Source: Effrenium voratum
Taxonomy: Eukaryota; Sar; Dinophyceae; Suessiales; Symbiodiniaceae
DNA length: 64,000 bases
Direction: 5' to 3'
Assembly: GCA_963377175.1 (NCBI GenBank)
Contig: CAUJNA010001246.1
Coordinates: 1 to 64,000, forward strand
Positions 54,448-63,935 of this stretch are shown one piece after another. Position numbers and translations under genes: made by a program. The stretch's first letter is position 1, and each line of letters starts with the position of its first letter. Under the pieces are notes generated by a model, which worked only from the letters and a program-made list of their open reading frames with translations, ran no database searches and was not told the origin of the DNA.

Positions 54448-54563
54448 CTGGTTAATGGGCTGAATGGAATGGCTTCAGCACCGCATCCAAACCACCTGGC
54501 TTGAAGTACCTAGATGACCTGGCACGGCAAAACACGCTCGCCCTTTGCGTGCCCTCGTGCCCC

Positions 54564-54606
54564 CCGTACACCCGTGCACCCGTGCACCCGTGCACCCGTG
54601 CACCCG
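54564..54606. repeat. CACCCGTG tandem repeat
   Basis: 8-nt unit repeated about five times. Confidence 0.8.
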
Positions 54607-54902
54607 TGGCTGGACCTATTAGACAACCTTTCCTGGCACTGGCAATGGCTCAAGCACCTGGCAAAAACTGGGGCGTCAACCATTCTGATCTTCTATATTT
54701 GACTGATGCTTGCTAAAAACACTTCAATTTCTTTATCAACTTCTAGTATATTAAGGGACAAAGGGGATTCCCTTCCACGGGGAACATTGTAAGCAATGGC
54801 CTCAGGCATGGCCCCTCCGTCTGTCCATCTCGCGCCTGCAGCCTAACGTCCTCCTCGTGAGTGGACCTCAGCAAGTGACGAGTGTAGTAAGAGCCAGATG
54901 GG

Positions 54903-55001
54903 CGCGGCTCACATAAATGTACCAAAATGACACCTTGGTAAATGGAACCAAAGACTAAAACCGGTTTCGTAACCCTTGCTCTTGAATTTTGAGCAGCCAG
55001 A
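54903..55001 (-). mobile_element. Family E MITE, copy E3
   Basis: AAAATGACACCTTGGTAAATGG body; ends TTTTGAGCAGCC. Confidence 0.6.
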
Positions 55002-55009
55002 TGTATGAT

Positions 55010-55631
55010 GTTCATGCCGCGAAACCAAGAAATGCAAAATATGTTGCCCACGGAAAAGTATGTAAGCTGGCGCACGACTGGCACCGTCTTGCAGGCCATT
55101 TCCCTTATTCGATGAAAAGCCTCTGTCGCATCCAGGAAAAACTGTTGTCAACGCCCCCCGTTGCGGTTCTTGGCTCCCTCCATGCAAAAACATCTCCGAA
55201 AGCTCTCGAAGCCCGCAAGCGGCGTGAAGATCCCAGCTCACTTTCGGACTCTTCAGCCCTGCTCGCCTTTCCGGCGCCTCTTTTTTTTGCTCTGCTTGCA
55301 GCCACGCTGAAGTGGCGAGTTCGAAAGCGAGATCTACGCTCTCGTCCCATTCGGGCACCTCTCTCGCAAGGCCAAAGCGCCTCAGCTTAAGCTCCAAAAA
55401 GGGGGCGAGTCCGAAACTGCCGAAGGGGTAGCTACATTGCCGCAGGGCACCGCAGGCTACGAGCATGGCGCCATGCTCGGAAAAATCCTCCGCACAGCGT
55501 CCCTTGTGCTTTGGCACAAAAAAAAGCCCCGCGGCACGTAGCAACCCCCTGCCGCACGCAGCACGGAGCGCAATCTGCTTGGCGAAGCGCAAAGCTGCTC
55601 GCCTGAAGCTGGAAGCCCCACGGCTGTACAT
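55010..55631 (-). CDS. Open region, possibly several exons
   Basis: A minus frame is open for over 200 codons between two MITE copies. It includes AKQIALRAACGRGLLRAAGL near 55590 and VPEWDESVDLAFELATSAWL near 55320. GC3 is only moderate; it may be a mix of exon and intron. Confidence 0.3.
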
Positions 55632-55664
55632 GCTTGGAACCCATTGACTTTACTTGGGCCACGA

Positions 55665-55772
55665 GAGTCATAATCAAAACCGGGTACTCCCAAAGGCGTG
55701 AGAATTGACAAGGTGGCTGCAACTGCTCATGGTTGGGACAAGCTTCTTCTACGTGGGTATTGATTGTGGCTT
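55665..55772 (+). mobile_element. Family A MITE, copy A11
   Basis: Diverged full copy; flanks acga/acct. Confidence 0.65.
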
Positions 55773-56067
55773 ACCTGATGCAAGTGGCACATCAACGCGT
55801 CCAATGCATTGGTTCACCAAGAGCTCAGTTGCCCATCAGGTAGCAGAGCTTTAAAAAAAAAAAATGGCACAAAAGAAGAAGCGGAGACAGGCACAGAGCA
55901 GGTTGCATCTCCAAATCAACCGGTACATGGGAGCAACATGTTAATGTGCCGATCAACCGGGACATGGGTATCACCATCATTCGTAGCTGAGGGTCACCTC
56001 GATTCTTCTGCCAGCATCCCGACATCCGAGGCAAAGGACTGGACAAGCGCGTCGCACACATCGCATG

Positions 56068-56150
56068 TGGGTCAAAAAAGGGGTATCCACAATGGCTTGC
56101 CCTGGTAAATGGAACCTGGCGGGCAACCTGCGGTCCAATTCCTGGCTTCG
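56068..56150 (-). mobile_element. Family D MITE, copy D8, truncated
   Basis: Right terminus missing after CCAATTCCTGG. Confidence 0.55.
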
Positions 56151-56170
56151 CACGCGAGGCATCCCTTGCC

Positions 56171-56315
56171 TCAGCCCTTCTTCCTCTGCAGCAGGGCGGT
56201 GAAGGCCTTCATCACGCCCACCAGCAAGTGGTGGAAGGCCACCCCCACCGTGTGGGCAAACCTCCGCGCCGGCAACAGGCGCTCACACAAGCACGTGCCC
56301 AAAACGGCGACCAAA
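56171..56315 (-). CDS. Membrane-protein gene, C-terminal exon with stop
   Basis: Frame RRFAHTVGVAFHHLLVGVMK then AFTALLQRKKG and TGA. Every codon near the end ends in G or C except the stop. The acceptor is not clear. Confidence 0.6.
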
Positions 56316-56507
56316 TTGGGGGTTGATTGTCACACCAGGAACGTCAAAGCTGGTGCGTTAGCAAACTGTGTACATGTGAGCTGCTCGCAATTGCGCGAGG
56401 AGTTCCCTTGGCAGAGTTTTCACGATCGCCCAACGCCGGATCCTGGCCCACCTTCGTTCCAAATCCCAAAGCCAACATGCCAACGCTTCGAATCTAGGTG
56501 CGGAAGC

Positions 56508-56582
56508 CGTGTTTGTGCGTCTGCGGCCGAGCTGCAAGAGGCAGACGATGATGTTATACGAGAAGGTAATCACAAAGTTCAC
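56508..56582 (-). CDS. Membrane-protein gene, exon
   Basis: 25 codons, acceptor CGGGCAG, frame VNFVITFSYNIIVCLLQLGR, GC donor GCTTCC proposed. Likely membrane segment. Confidence 0.5.
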
Positions 56583-56694
56583 CTGCCCGTGACAAACATC
56601 AGAGCCGAAAAAAACCTTACCTCTGGTCAGAGGTATCTGCCTTCATGTCGTCACAAGCCGCACTTTTCACAAAGACCTGGATTCCCATTTCTAC

Positions 56695-56835
56695 CGCTGG
56701 CCACCAGGCAAGCATCCACCGTCTCGCCACACTGCCACACCTTGAGGCCCCACTCTGGTCGGGTGATGCGAGAGAGCACCGGCTGCTCCGCAAAGTGGGA
56801 GAACTGAGCGAGGTAGACGTGGATCACGTAGTTCC
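56695..56835 (-). CDS. Membrane-protein gene, exon
   Basis: Acceptor TTTTGCAG, frame NYVIHVYLAQFSHFAEQPVL then SRITRPEWGLKVWQCGETVD, donor GTAGAA. Excellent GC3. Confidence 0.6.
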
Positions 56836-56850
56836 CTGCAAAATTCACAT

Positions 56851-56968
56851 GGGTCAAAAGCCAAAGCCCGTCCAGTGAAGATCAACCAATCCAACCACTA
56901 AAATGGACTACAATGGGTGGTGAATTCACCTACCCCCAAAATGGTACCATTGGTTTTGACCCACAGCC
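56851..56968 (+). mobile_element. Family C MITE, copy C7
   Basis: Perfect duplication ACAT. It fills most of the intron between exons ending 57066 and starting 56835; 11 nt separate it from the exon, including the acceptor TTTTGCAG. Confidence 0.8.
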
Positions 56969-57065
56969 ACATCGTGTGGCAGTGCCGTTTCCTTTTGTTC
57001 GGTCCCCCGAACATACAGCGCATCAACCGGCTTCGAAGCAGGAAACACCAGCTTGATGAACTCAC

Positions 57066-57171
57066 CGCCACACATCGGCAAAAAAATGGAAGGCTGCTGG
57101 ACTCTGAAGCCAGCTTGCCGCAACAGGAACAACGCCATGGAAATCACCGCAATCAGGGATTCCGGGTGTCT
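57066..57171 (-). CDS. Membrane-protein gene, exon
   Basis: Acceptor TTATTCAG, frame RHPESLIAVISMALFLLRQA then GFRVQQPSIFLPMCG, donor GTGAGT. The frame stays open for another 100 nt up to family C copy C7, so a longer exon with a donor in the C7 terminus is possible. Confidence 0.55.
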
Positions 57172-57354
57172 CTGAATAAACTGCAAACAGGTTCCTCTAT
57201 AATGTCTCCCGCGGAAAGAAGAAGCTTGCTGCATGCTTCCAGTCTGGTCATCGTCGGCGAACGCCTGTGCTCTTGCGCCAAAAGGGCTCCCACCAGACCC
57301 CACCCCCCCCCTTTCTCCGGACCTGCGGACCCCCATCCCCAGCCCCGCGCGCAC

Positions 57355-57455
57355 CGAAACAAGTGCTGCCCATGGTCTTGAAGTGCCAAGGCATGAGCGC
57401 CATGGCCACCCCAACTGCCACGCAGGGCAGAAGGTTCTGCAGCAGCTCGCCGATC
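57355..57455 (-). CDS. Membrane-protein gene, exon
   Basis: Acceptor CGCCTTAG, frame IGELLQNLLPCVAVGVAMAL then MPWHFKTMGSTCF, donor GTGCGC. The upstream intron starts with MITE pair A12/D9. Confidence 0.6.
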
Positions 57456-57475
57456 CTAAGGCGAGAATCACTCAT

Positions 57476-57614
57476 GAGTCACTTGCTCAAAACCCGGTAG
57501 TGAAATGGTCGTAATCCCAGAACCATGCTTCAAGAATTGAGAAGGCGGCCACAGCTACTTATGGTTGGGATTGTCCCTTACTAACCTTCATCTATCGGGT
57601 TTTAATTGTGGCTC
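57476..57614 (+). mobile_element. Family A MITE, copy A12
   Basis: Full-length; its right flank AAAT is also the left duplication of D9, so the two elements abut. Confidence 0.75.
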
Positions 57615-57618
57615 AAAT

Positions 57619-57728
57619 GGGGATGGGTCAAAATGAAACCAGGAATTGGACCGCAGGTGAAATCGTCCCATGTGTCCATTTACCAGGGCAACCCGTTTTG
57701 GGGTTACCCAATTTTTGAGCCACAGCCC
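57619..57728 (+). mobile_element. Family D MITE, copy D9
   Basis: Perfect duplication AAAT, shared with the end of A12. Confidence 0.75.
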
Positions 57729-58115
57729 AAATGAGCACTATGGAAAAAAACGAAGTCAGAGTCAGAATGATCTGCTTCGGCCCTGGCCCGAAACGAAATA
57801 GCCCACGCAAGCGAGCCAAAAAAGCACCCAGAAGATCAGCAAAGTGACTTACTTCTGGTGTGGACCATTCTAGAATCAGAGAATATCAGAGAATGCTCCG
57901 GAGATCATTAAAGCTTTTTGGCAGTCGCCTCATGCGAAGAGCCAAGGTTTACCACTTCAGGATCAAAAGGGAACCCCTTCGCCAGGGCGCCACAGGAGCA
58001 CGTATGCCATCAAGGAGGGATGCGTCATGTAGTGCCAGGACACGCCTGCGAAAGAACACGTCTTTCGCACACACTCTCAGCCCGAATCGCCGAAACGGCA
58101 AGTAAGCTACTTGAC

Positions 58116-58213
58116 TGTGAGTCAAAAATAGGTACCCAAAATGGAACCCTGGTAAGTGGCAACATGGACCAAAACGTGTGGTCCCCTGGTGGTTTAATTT
58201 TGACCCACACCCA
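58116..58213 (-). mobile_element. Family D MITE, copy D10
   Basis: Full body, GTCAAAAATAGG start and TTTTGACCCACACCC end. Confidence 0.7.
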
Positions 58214-58541
58214 GTTGGTCGTTCCATTTATTCGCCAAGGTCCGTGTGAATGATTGCACTTGTGCTCTCCTTTGATTGCAAGCAGTGCAAAACAAATCTG
58301 CAACCAAGCCACTGTGGCTCGCCAGCGTCCAATCATTGCCCTCTTTGTAGACCGCCTGGAATCCATCCTGGTAGCCTTGGGTGGTGATTTGTTTCTCCGA
58401 ATAGCGGCATCCCTGCAGCCGACCTCCGGAAAAAACTCGCTGGTGAACCCAGAAGTGAATTCGCGAAGAACGGAAACCAATGGTCATTCCATTTCTCCTT
58501 CCCGGCCCCCTCGCTTCAGCCCGAAAAAAGACGGTGTTTAC

Positions 58542-58673
58542 CTCCTGAGCCGCTCATCTCTCCTCGCCAGGCCGCCGAAGCGTCCGAGGCCCAGCTTGGG
58601 ATCGATGCCCGAGACCAGCGACAGCGCCAGGTACAAGACCCAGCAGGCCAGGCAGAGGCTCGCGCGCAAGCCC
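58542..58673 (-). CDS. Membrane-protein gene, exon
   Basis: 44 codons, acceptor AAGGCCAG, donor GTAAAC. Frame GLRASLCLACWVLYLALSLV then SGIDPKLGLGRFGGLARRDE. Confidence 0.6.
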
Positions 58674-58679
58674 CTGGCC

Positions 58680-58757
58680 TTCGAAGCGCGGGGATCGCGA
58701 AGCGCGGGGATCGCGAAGCGCGGGGATCGCGAAGCGCGAAGCGCGAGGCGCGAAGCG
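58680..58757. repeat. 16-bp GC-rich tandem repeat
   Basis: GAAGCGCGGGGATCGC repeated three times then decays, immediately upstream of the exon acceptor at 58673. Confidence 0.75.
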
Positions 58758-59395
58758 AGTTGAAAGGACCCCTTTTCAGAAACCAAAGTCCAACGGGTGG
58801 GTGTCCGCTTTTTCGGGAATCCCCTTCCGGTGCATTCCCAACACCCTCATTTCCTGAGCGCCAGCAAGTTTGTGACTGGCTGAGAAGGGCGAGGTCTTTG
58901 TCAGTCAGAGATCTTGAGCTCAACAATGCCCAGGGGTTTCCCTGTGTGCAGCATGGGATGAGCATTAAACTAACGGAGGCGCGTGGCTGTACGCCTTGGA
59001 CTTGAAACGATCCAGCAAAAGGCGCCTGATCCCCGCAAACTACAAAGCCCTGTGGAGAACAAAAAAAAAACAGCCTGCACATGACCATTTCACTCCTTGC
59101 AGCCCAAGTGAAGAAGATCATGTCTAGTGTTTCAATGCCTTTGAGGGATGGCAATAGATCTGGGACAGGTCTGAAAGCAGTTGCCACATCCAACCTGTAC
59201 ACTTGGACTTGTCTGAAGATACTCAAGGCCTTTGGGCCTCCGGTCTGTGTTCGCATGGACGAACACACTCCAACGGTTCAACGAATCGAGCAGCTCCGCC
59301 AAGCACACTGGCATATCCTTAATGCCCCAATGGAAGTAGGGGAGGCAAAAGGTAGCTGGCAGCTCATGAGACTTGTCAAGGTCGAGATCAGATGG

Positions 59396-59566
59396 GTATG
59401 GGTCAAAACTAAACCACCATGGGACTGCAGGTTTTTCAGTCCCTTTTGCCCAGGAACATATATGGCTGTGGTACCCAAAATGGATGGAAGCCTGGTACAT
59501 AGAACCAAAGACTAAAACCCGCGGTCCAATTCCTGGTGGCTTCATTCATTTTGGACCCACACCCAT
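59396..59566 (+). mobile_element. Family D composite, copy D11
   Basis: A plus-orientation D left half (to about 59460) runs into a minus-orientation D right half containing GGCTGTGGTACCCAAAATGG. It looks like a nested or recombined pair. Confidence 0.6.
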
Positions 59567-59576
59567 ATTTTTGCAC

Positions 59577-59765
59577 CAGCTCGATGGCTGCGGCTCGAAC
59601 GGCTCGGATTCGACGGAAGTCCAGGCAGCGCCTGGCCCAGGCGCCGCTCCAGCCAGGCCTCCGCGTTTTTCAGCCGCCGCCCGCCCGTGCGCCGGCAGCG
59701 CGTCAGCAGCCCCGCGCGGGTGAGGTGGTAGGAGAGGAGGTATATCCCCGCCACGAAGAGCGTGG
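59577..59765 (-). CDS. Membrane-protein gene, exon
   Basis: Acceptor CGCGCCAG, frame TLFVAGIYLLSYHLTRAGLL then TRCRRTGGRRLKNAEAWLER. One membrane segment and a basic loop. The 3' edge is uncertain and approaches a family D copy. Confidence 0.55.
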
Positions 59766-59848
59766 CTGGCGCGGCGAGACGAAAATGCTTCGATGGGAAG
59801 AAGGGAAAAACGAGGCCAGGCCAAGGTCCAAAGGGCTTCGAGTCCATA

Positions 59849-59967
59849 CTGTGGATGGACGAAATCCTGCACCACCTCGGAGACCCTGGAAGGATGATTC
59901 CACTGCAAATACTAACAAACATTTGTTTTTATGGTTTCTAAGTGGTGCAGGATTTTGTCCATCCACA
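59849..59967 (+). mobile_element. Family B MITE, copy B11
   Basis: Left end preceded by TA; right end CCATCCACA with TTG instead of GTA. Abuts a family F copy. Confidence 0.75.
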
Positions 59968-59970
59968 TTG

Positions 59971-60140
59971 GGGGAAGAAGGATGGCCCTGGTAGATGAGT
60001 AAAGCACCTGGTAAACCAGGGCCATCCACTCTTTTGCCAGAATACCAAAAAGGACACCTATGCCAGGTGTCCTTCCCCTTTCTACTAAATGGAGTTAAAA
60101 ACCGCATCTAAACCAGTGGAACCCATCTATTTCCAAGCAA
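59971..60140. mobile_element. Two partial family F elements back to back
   Basis: GGACACCTATG at 60052-60062 ends the first; AGGTGTCC at 60066 starts the second. Confidence 0.55.
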
Positions 60141-60269
60141 ACGGACCTAAGAAAAAGGCCCATCGCGATTGCTTCATGGCTTCATGATGCTACGGCCCGG
60201 TTCCCGCGGAGACGCTCGAGCAGAGGGCACCATGTGCGGATTGTGAATCAGATTTTCGCCACAGGACGT

Positions 60270-60391
60270 GAGGCACAAGCAAAACCCCGGTGTTGAAATG
60301 TTAAGAAGGCGGACATGTCCGCAGCTATATCTATGGCAAGGGGAGATTGTCCCTTAGCTTCATCAATCCCCGGGTTTTGAGCAGGTGGCTC
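60270..60391 (+). mobile_element. Family A MITE, copy A13
   Basis: Perfect duplication ACGT. The internal palindrome is changed on both arms to GCGGACATGTCCGC and is still perfect. Read on the minus strand it supplies the donor GTGAGC of the exon ending at 60394. Confidence 0.8.
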
Positions 60392-60393
60392 AC

Positions 60394-60542
60394 GTGACTA
60401 TCAGGCCCCAGGCACCCCAGCGCAGGCCCTTGAAGTTGATGATGTGGTCTTGAGCCCGCAGAAATCTGCGGAGCTTCAGCGACAGCTGCAGCCAGAGTAC
60501 GTCGTCCGGCAACATGCACGCGAGGGACAACACCAGCACGGC
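60394..60542 (-). CDS. Membrane-protein gene, exon whose donor is made by a family A element
   Basis: Acceptor CCGGCCAG, frame AVLVLSLACMLPDDVLWLQL then SLKLRRFLRAQDHIINFKGL, ending GAWGLIV. The donor GTGAGC spans the junction of the 4-bp target duplication ACGT and the GAGCCAC terminus of family A copy A13. Confidence 0.6.
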
Positions 60543-60801
60543 CTGGCCGGAGCAACGCGATGCAAAAGCTCGGTGCAAGAGAAGAAGGCACCCTGCGGTT
60601 CGCGTCTTGCCGAGTCAACACGAAATCACACTTGTATAAATATGTCACCAAGCTATGCCAAACACAAGATACCATCCTTCAGCTCGCCGTCATCTTGATT
60701 AACTCACAGGCATTCAAAGAAAACCAGTGCCTTGCTTTACAACGACCCATTTGTGTCCGCAATGGAGGAAAGCCATGGGTATCTGCATCATGCGACCAAA
60801 C

Positions 60802-60942
60802 CGGGCGTCGGGCGCCTGCCAAAGTCCCTCCCCAAAGCGACTCAGCAGAACCAGCACCACCCGCGCAAAGAGGTAGCTGTACAGGAACCACTCGTGCTGG
60901 ACTCTGGGATAGTAGGGAGAGAAGAACTCTTCCGCCACGCTG
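60802..60942 (-). CDS. Membrane-protein gene, exon
   Basis: Acceptor TTGGCAG, frame SVAEEFFSPYYPRVQHEWFL then YSYLFARVVLVLLSRFGEGL, donor GTTTGG. One likely membrane segment. Confidence 0.6.
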
Positions 60943-61039
60943 CTGCCAAAGAGGAGGAGGCACCTCACTGCACGCGCTCAAAAACTAAGCCCGAGAGATG
61001 AAGCAGAAAGGAGACGGAGAAGCAAACTACCCTGTCTAC

Positions 61040-61081
61040 CTCCTCGCGCTCCTCCTCCTCCAGTCCTCCCGTCAATCGCCC
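61040..61081 (-). CDS. Membrane-protein gene, micro-exon
   Basis: 14 codons, acceptor ATTCCAG, frame RLTGGLEEEEREE, donor GTAGAC. Confidence 0.4.
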
Positions 61082-61275
61082 CTGGAATCTTTGACCCATT
61101 CGATCAAAGTGAGCCATCCAAACAAACAAACAAACAAACAAACAAAAACAAACAAACACGTTTCCATGTTTTTCCTATTCTTTACCCTGTCCGCCCCTTG
61201 TAACCGGCCCCATCCAGCCAGTGCATACCTTCATGGCTTGGCTCTGTCCGGGGAATCCCTAACCCACAGCAATAT

Positions 61276-61373
61276 GGCTGTGGCTCACAAATATGTACCA
61301 AAATGGCACCTTGGTAAATGGAGCCAAAGAATAAGAACTGCGTAACCTGGCTCCTTCATTTTGAGCCACCCCC
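61276..61373 (-). mobile_element. Family E MITE, copy E2
   Basis: GGCTGTGGCTC start, AAAATGGCACCTTGGTAAAT body, perfect duplication ATAT. Confidence 0.75.
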
Positions 61374-61617
61374 ATATCTAGGGGTCCGATCTCCACCTCG
61401 CCAAGCTTTAGCTCCGGAGGCACCATAATCTGCCTGTTCCGGAATCAAACCAGTATCCATTCTCCGGGCAGTCATCTGTTTATTCCTCGTGGGGCCCCTC
61501 CGGGGGAAGGAAAAAAAAAACGACGTCGAGCTCCGAAAACTCGACTCGCAGAAACGAAGCCCGCTGAACTTGAGGCCAACAAGACCCCGAGGCTCTCAAG
61601 AGCTTCCTTGCGCAGCG

Positions 61618-61757
61618 TGCGTTGCGAAATCCATAAACCGCACCACGCCTCCCTGGACCCTGGTTTCGGAGATTCGATGTTCCCCAACGCAAATACAAAG
61701 AATGGAATCAAAACCATGGCTTCCAAAGTGGTGCGGTTCGTGGATTTGGTCCACACG
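61618..61757 (+). mobile_element. Family B MITE, copy B12
   Basis: Diverged copy with both GCACCAC and GTGGTGC motifs. Confidence 0.6.
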
Positions 61758-61942
61758 AATCCTTCTGGGGAATGCTTCGATTCCCCATGTAAATCACCAA
61801 ACGTTCTGGCTTCACTCCCATGATGCTTCTCCTTTCGTGGCGTCCAATCAGATTTCGATTTCGCAACAGTGGCACCAAGAGGATAGAAACAAGGAGAGAA
61901 ACTTGCTTGAAAATCTAGTCAGCCTTGCCCTCCCAATTCACA

Positions 61943-62041
61943 GGCTGTGGGTCAAAATAATGTAAAGCAAAATGGCATCGTGGCAAATGGAACCTAAGAC
62001 TAACTGCGTAGCCCCGAGTCTTTCATTTTGAGCCACACCCA
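61943..62041 (-). mobile_element. Family E MITE, copy E4
   Basis: GGCTGTGGGTCAAAAT start, TTTTGAGCCACACCC end. Confidence 0.7.
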
Positions 62042-62080
62042 AATGGAACCGTTCGACGTTCGGGTGCCGTTTGAGAATTT

Positions 62081-62202
62081 GGCCATGGGTCAAAAGCCAA
62101 ATCGTACCCCCAGTCAACATCCCAATCCCCACTAAAATAGGTTCTAAACTGGGTGGTGAATTCACCTACCCCAAAATCCCAAAACGGTTTTGAACCATGG
62201 CC
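62081..62202 (+). mobile_element. Family C MITE, copy C8
   Basis: Full copy; flanks attt/atat. Confidence 0.75.
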
Positions 62203-62225
62203 ATATGCGTCTGCGTCGAGCTCGA

Positions 62226-62303
62226 TATGAAAATAGGTTCTACAATGTGTCCTGAATTCACCTACCCAACAATGGTACCTTTGGTTTTGACCACCACAGC
62301 CAT
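62226..62303 (+). mobile_element. Family C fragment, copy C9
   Basis: Right two-thirds only, ending TTTGACCACCACAGCC. Confidence 0.55.
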
Positions 62304-62319
62304 TTTGCCACAGCGGCGG

Positions 62320-62451
62320 TGGTCGTAGGATCCACGGCAAGACGAAGGTCATCGACAGCGCCAGGACGAGCGCCGCCCCGTCCCGCGTGCTCAGCTGCGG
62401 CCCGTTCCGCGCGTCCGCAAAGCCCAAGAGCAACACGAAGGCCGACATGTC
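62320..62451 (-). CDS. Membrane-protein gene, exon
   Basis: Acceptor CGCCGCAG, frame DMSAFVLLLGFADARNGPQL then LVLALSMTFVLP, two hydrophobic runs. Excellent GC3. The end is near family C fragment C9. Confidence 0.6.
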
Positions 62452-62461
62452 CTGCGGCGAA

Positions 62462-62616
<155 letters not shown>

Positions 62617-63535
62617 ACCGGACCAAAAAGGATATAGAAGAAAGCAAGAGAAAAGCAAGAGCATGTCCACCAGAAGCAAAAGGCCCTAGAAAAAGAGCAA
62701 TAAGCTGAGGAAAACTGTGGAGGAACGGGGTTGCGTAGGGCAAACGTTGGAAATCAGTGGGCAAACTGTGCGGATGATATGGGAGCTAAAGGCATCGGGG
62801 AGGTTCACAACCTTTTGAAGCTTTGGGGAAGGCATGGGAAGACTTAGCCATGTGAAACGCCAAATTCTGACCAAACAAGGGCAAAGGTTGGTTAAGTTGT
62901 CTCTGAGATGGTTCAACACCTGAAACAATCCAGAAAGAACCCGGAGCATGGGTCAGGATCATGGGGATAAGCCCCGTCTGACGCGAGGATGGCCCTCCAA
63001 GACGTGGGTCAGCGGAAACGAAAATGCTAACCAAAAAAATAAGAAGGGTCAGCGAGCCACCGCACCCTCAATTGAGCAATCGAGCCAGCAGACTGAATTG
63101 AAAGTCTGCCAAGCATGTGCTCGGCTCTGAAAATGATTTCATCCAAACTTCCGGTGTGCTTTTAGATAACTGCAGCTGACCTTCTTCTATGAGTATCAGC
63201 AACTCCTTAGACTATTTGTCAGTCTTCAACAAGTTGAAATTATGTCATCATGTACATTTCTCCGAAGGCATCAAACCTCAAGCTTTACATGCATAGCCCA
63301 AAGGCGTTTTCCCGTGCACGGCGTGGAGCCAAACGCATCAGCCGCGCAGCGTGATCAAAAGCCCAGAAACAGGTGTGGCTGCGCAGCAAGCCTCTTGATG
63401 GTGAGACCCCAAGCATCAGGACATGGGGCAAAGAAGCGCTCCCAAGCATTTCTTACGTGTTGAATTCAGCCTCCCATCCGTCCTTGCCGTGGCTCAACGC
63501 CGACTCGATGTCTATTGTCATTCGTCCAGCCTCAC

Positions 63536-63605
63536 CTGCACCTCGGCGGATGCGCACAAGACATGGCGCTCCCAGCAGATGGCGATGAAATGGCTGTGCC
63601 TCCCC
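63536..63605 (-). CDS. Membrane-protein gene, exon
   Basis: Acceptor TTCACCAG, donor GTGAGG. The preferred frame ends FIAICWERHVLCASAEVQ; another frame (HRHLLGAPCLVRIRRG) is also open. Confidence 0.4.
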
Positions 63606-63667
63606 CTGGTGAACATCAAAGGTGGCAAATGGATGTTCCACCCCAAAATGGAGCCATAGGTTATGAG

Positions 63668-63734
63668 CCCAGGAGCCCTGTATCAACGCAAAGTGCGCCA
63701 TCATGACGATGAGCGTCCAAAAGGCTTGCTGGTT
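63668..63734 (-). CDS. Membrane-protein gene, exon
   Basis: Acceptor GGGTGCAG, frame NQQAFWTLIVMMAHFALIQG, a likely membrane segment. Donor not resolved. Confidence 0.45.
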
Positions 63735-63806
63735 CTGCACCCAACGGTCCTGGCTCCAAGCTTTCAGCACTCGCAGAAATCGAGGCTAGATTGCGCCAAG
63801 GTATAT

Positions 63807-63915
63807 GGCCATGGGTCAAAACCCCGTACCCCCAGTGAACATCCCAATCCCCACTAAAATAGACTAGAATGGGTGGTGAATTCACCTACCCCAAAATGGT
63901 AGCATTGGCGTTGAC
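63807..63915 (+). mobile_element. Family C MITE, copy C10
   Basis: Left terminus after ATAT; right terminus eroded. Confidence 0.7.
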
Positions 63916-63935
63916 TGAGAGAAACTGCACCGTAC

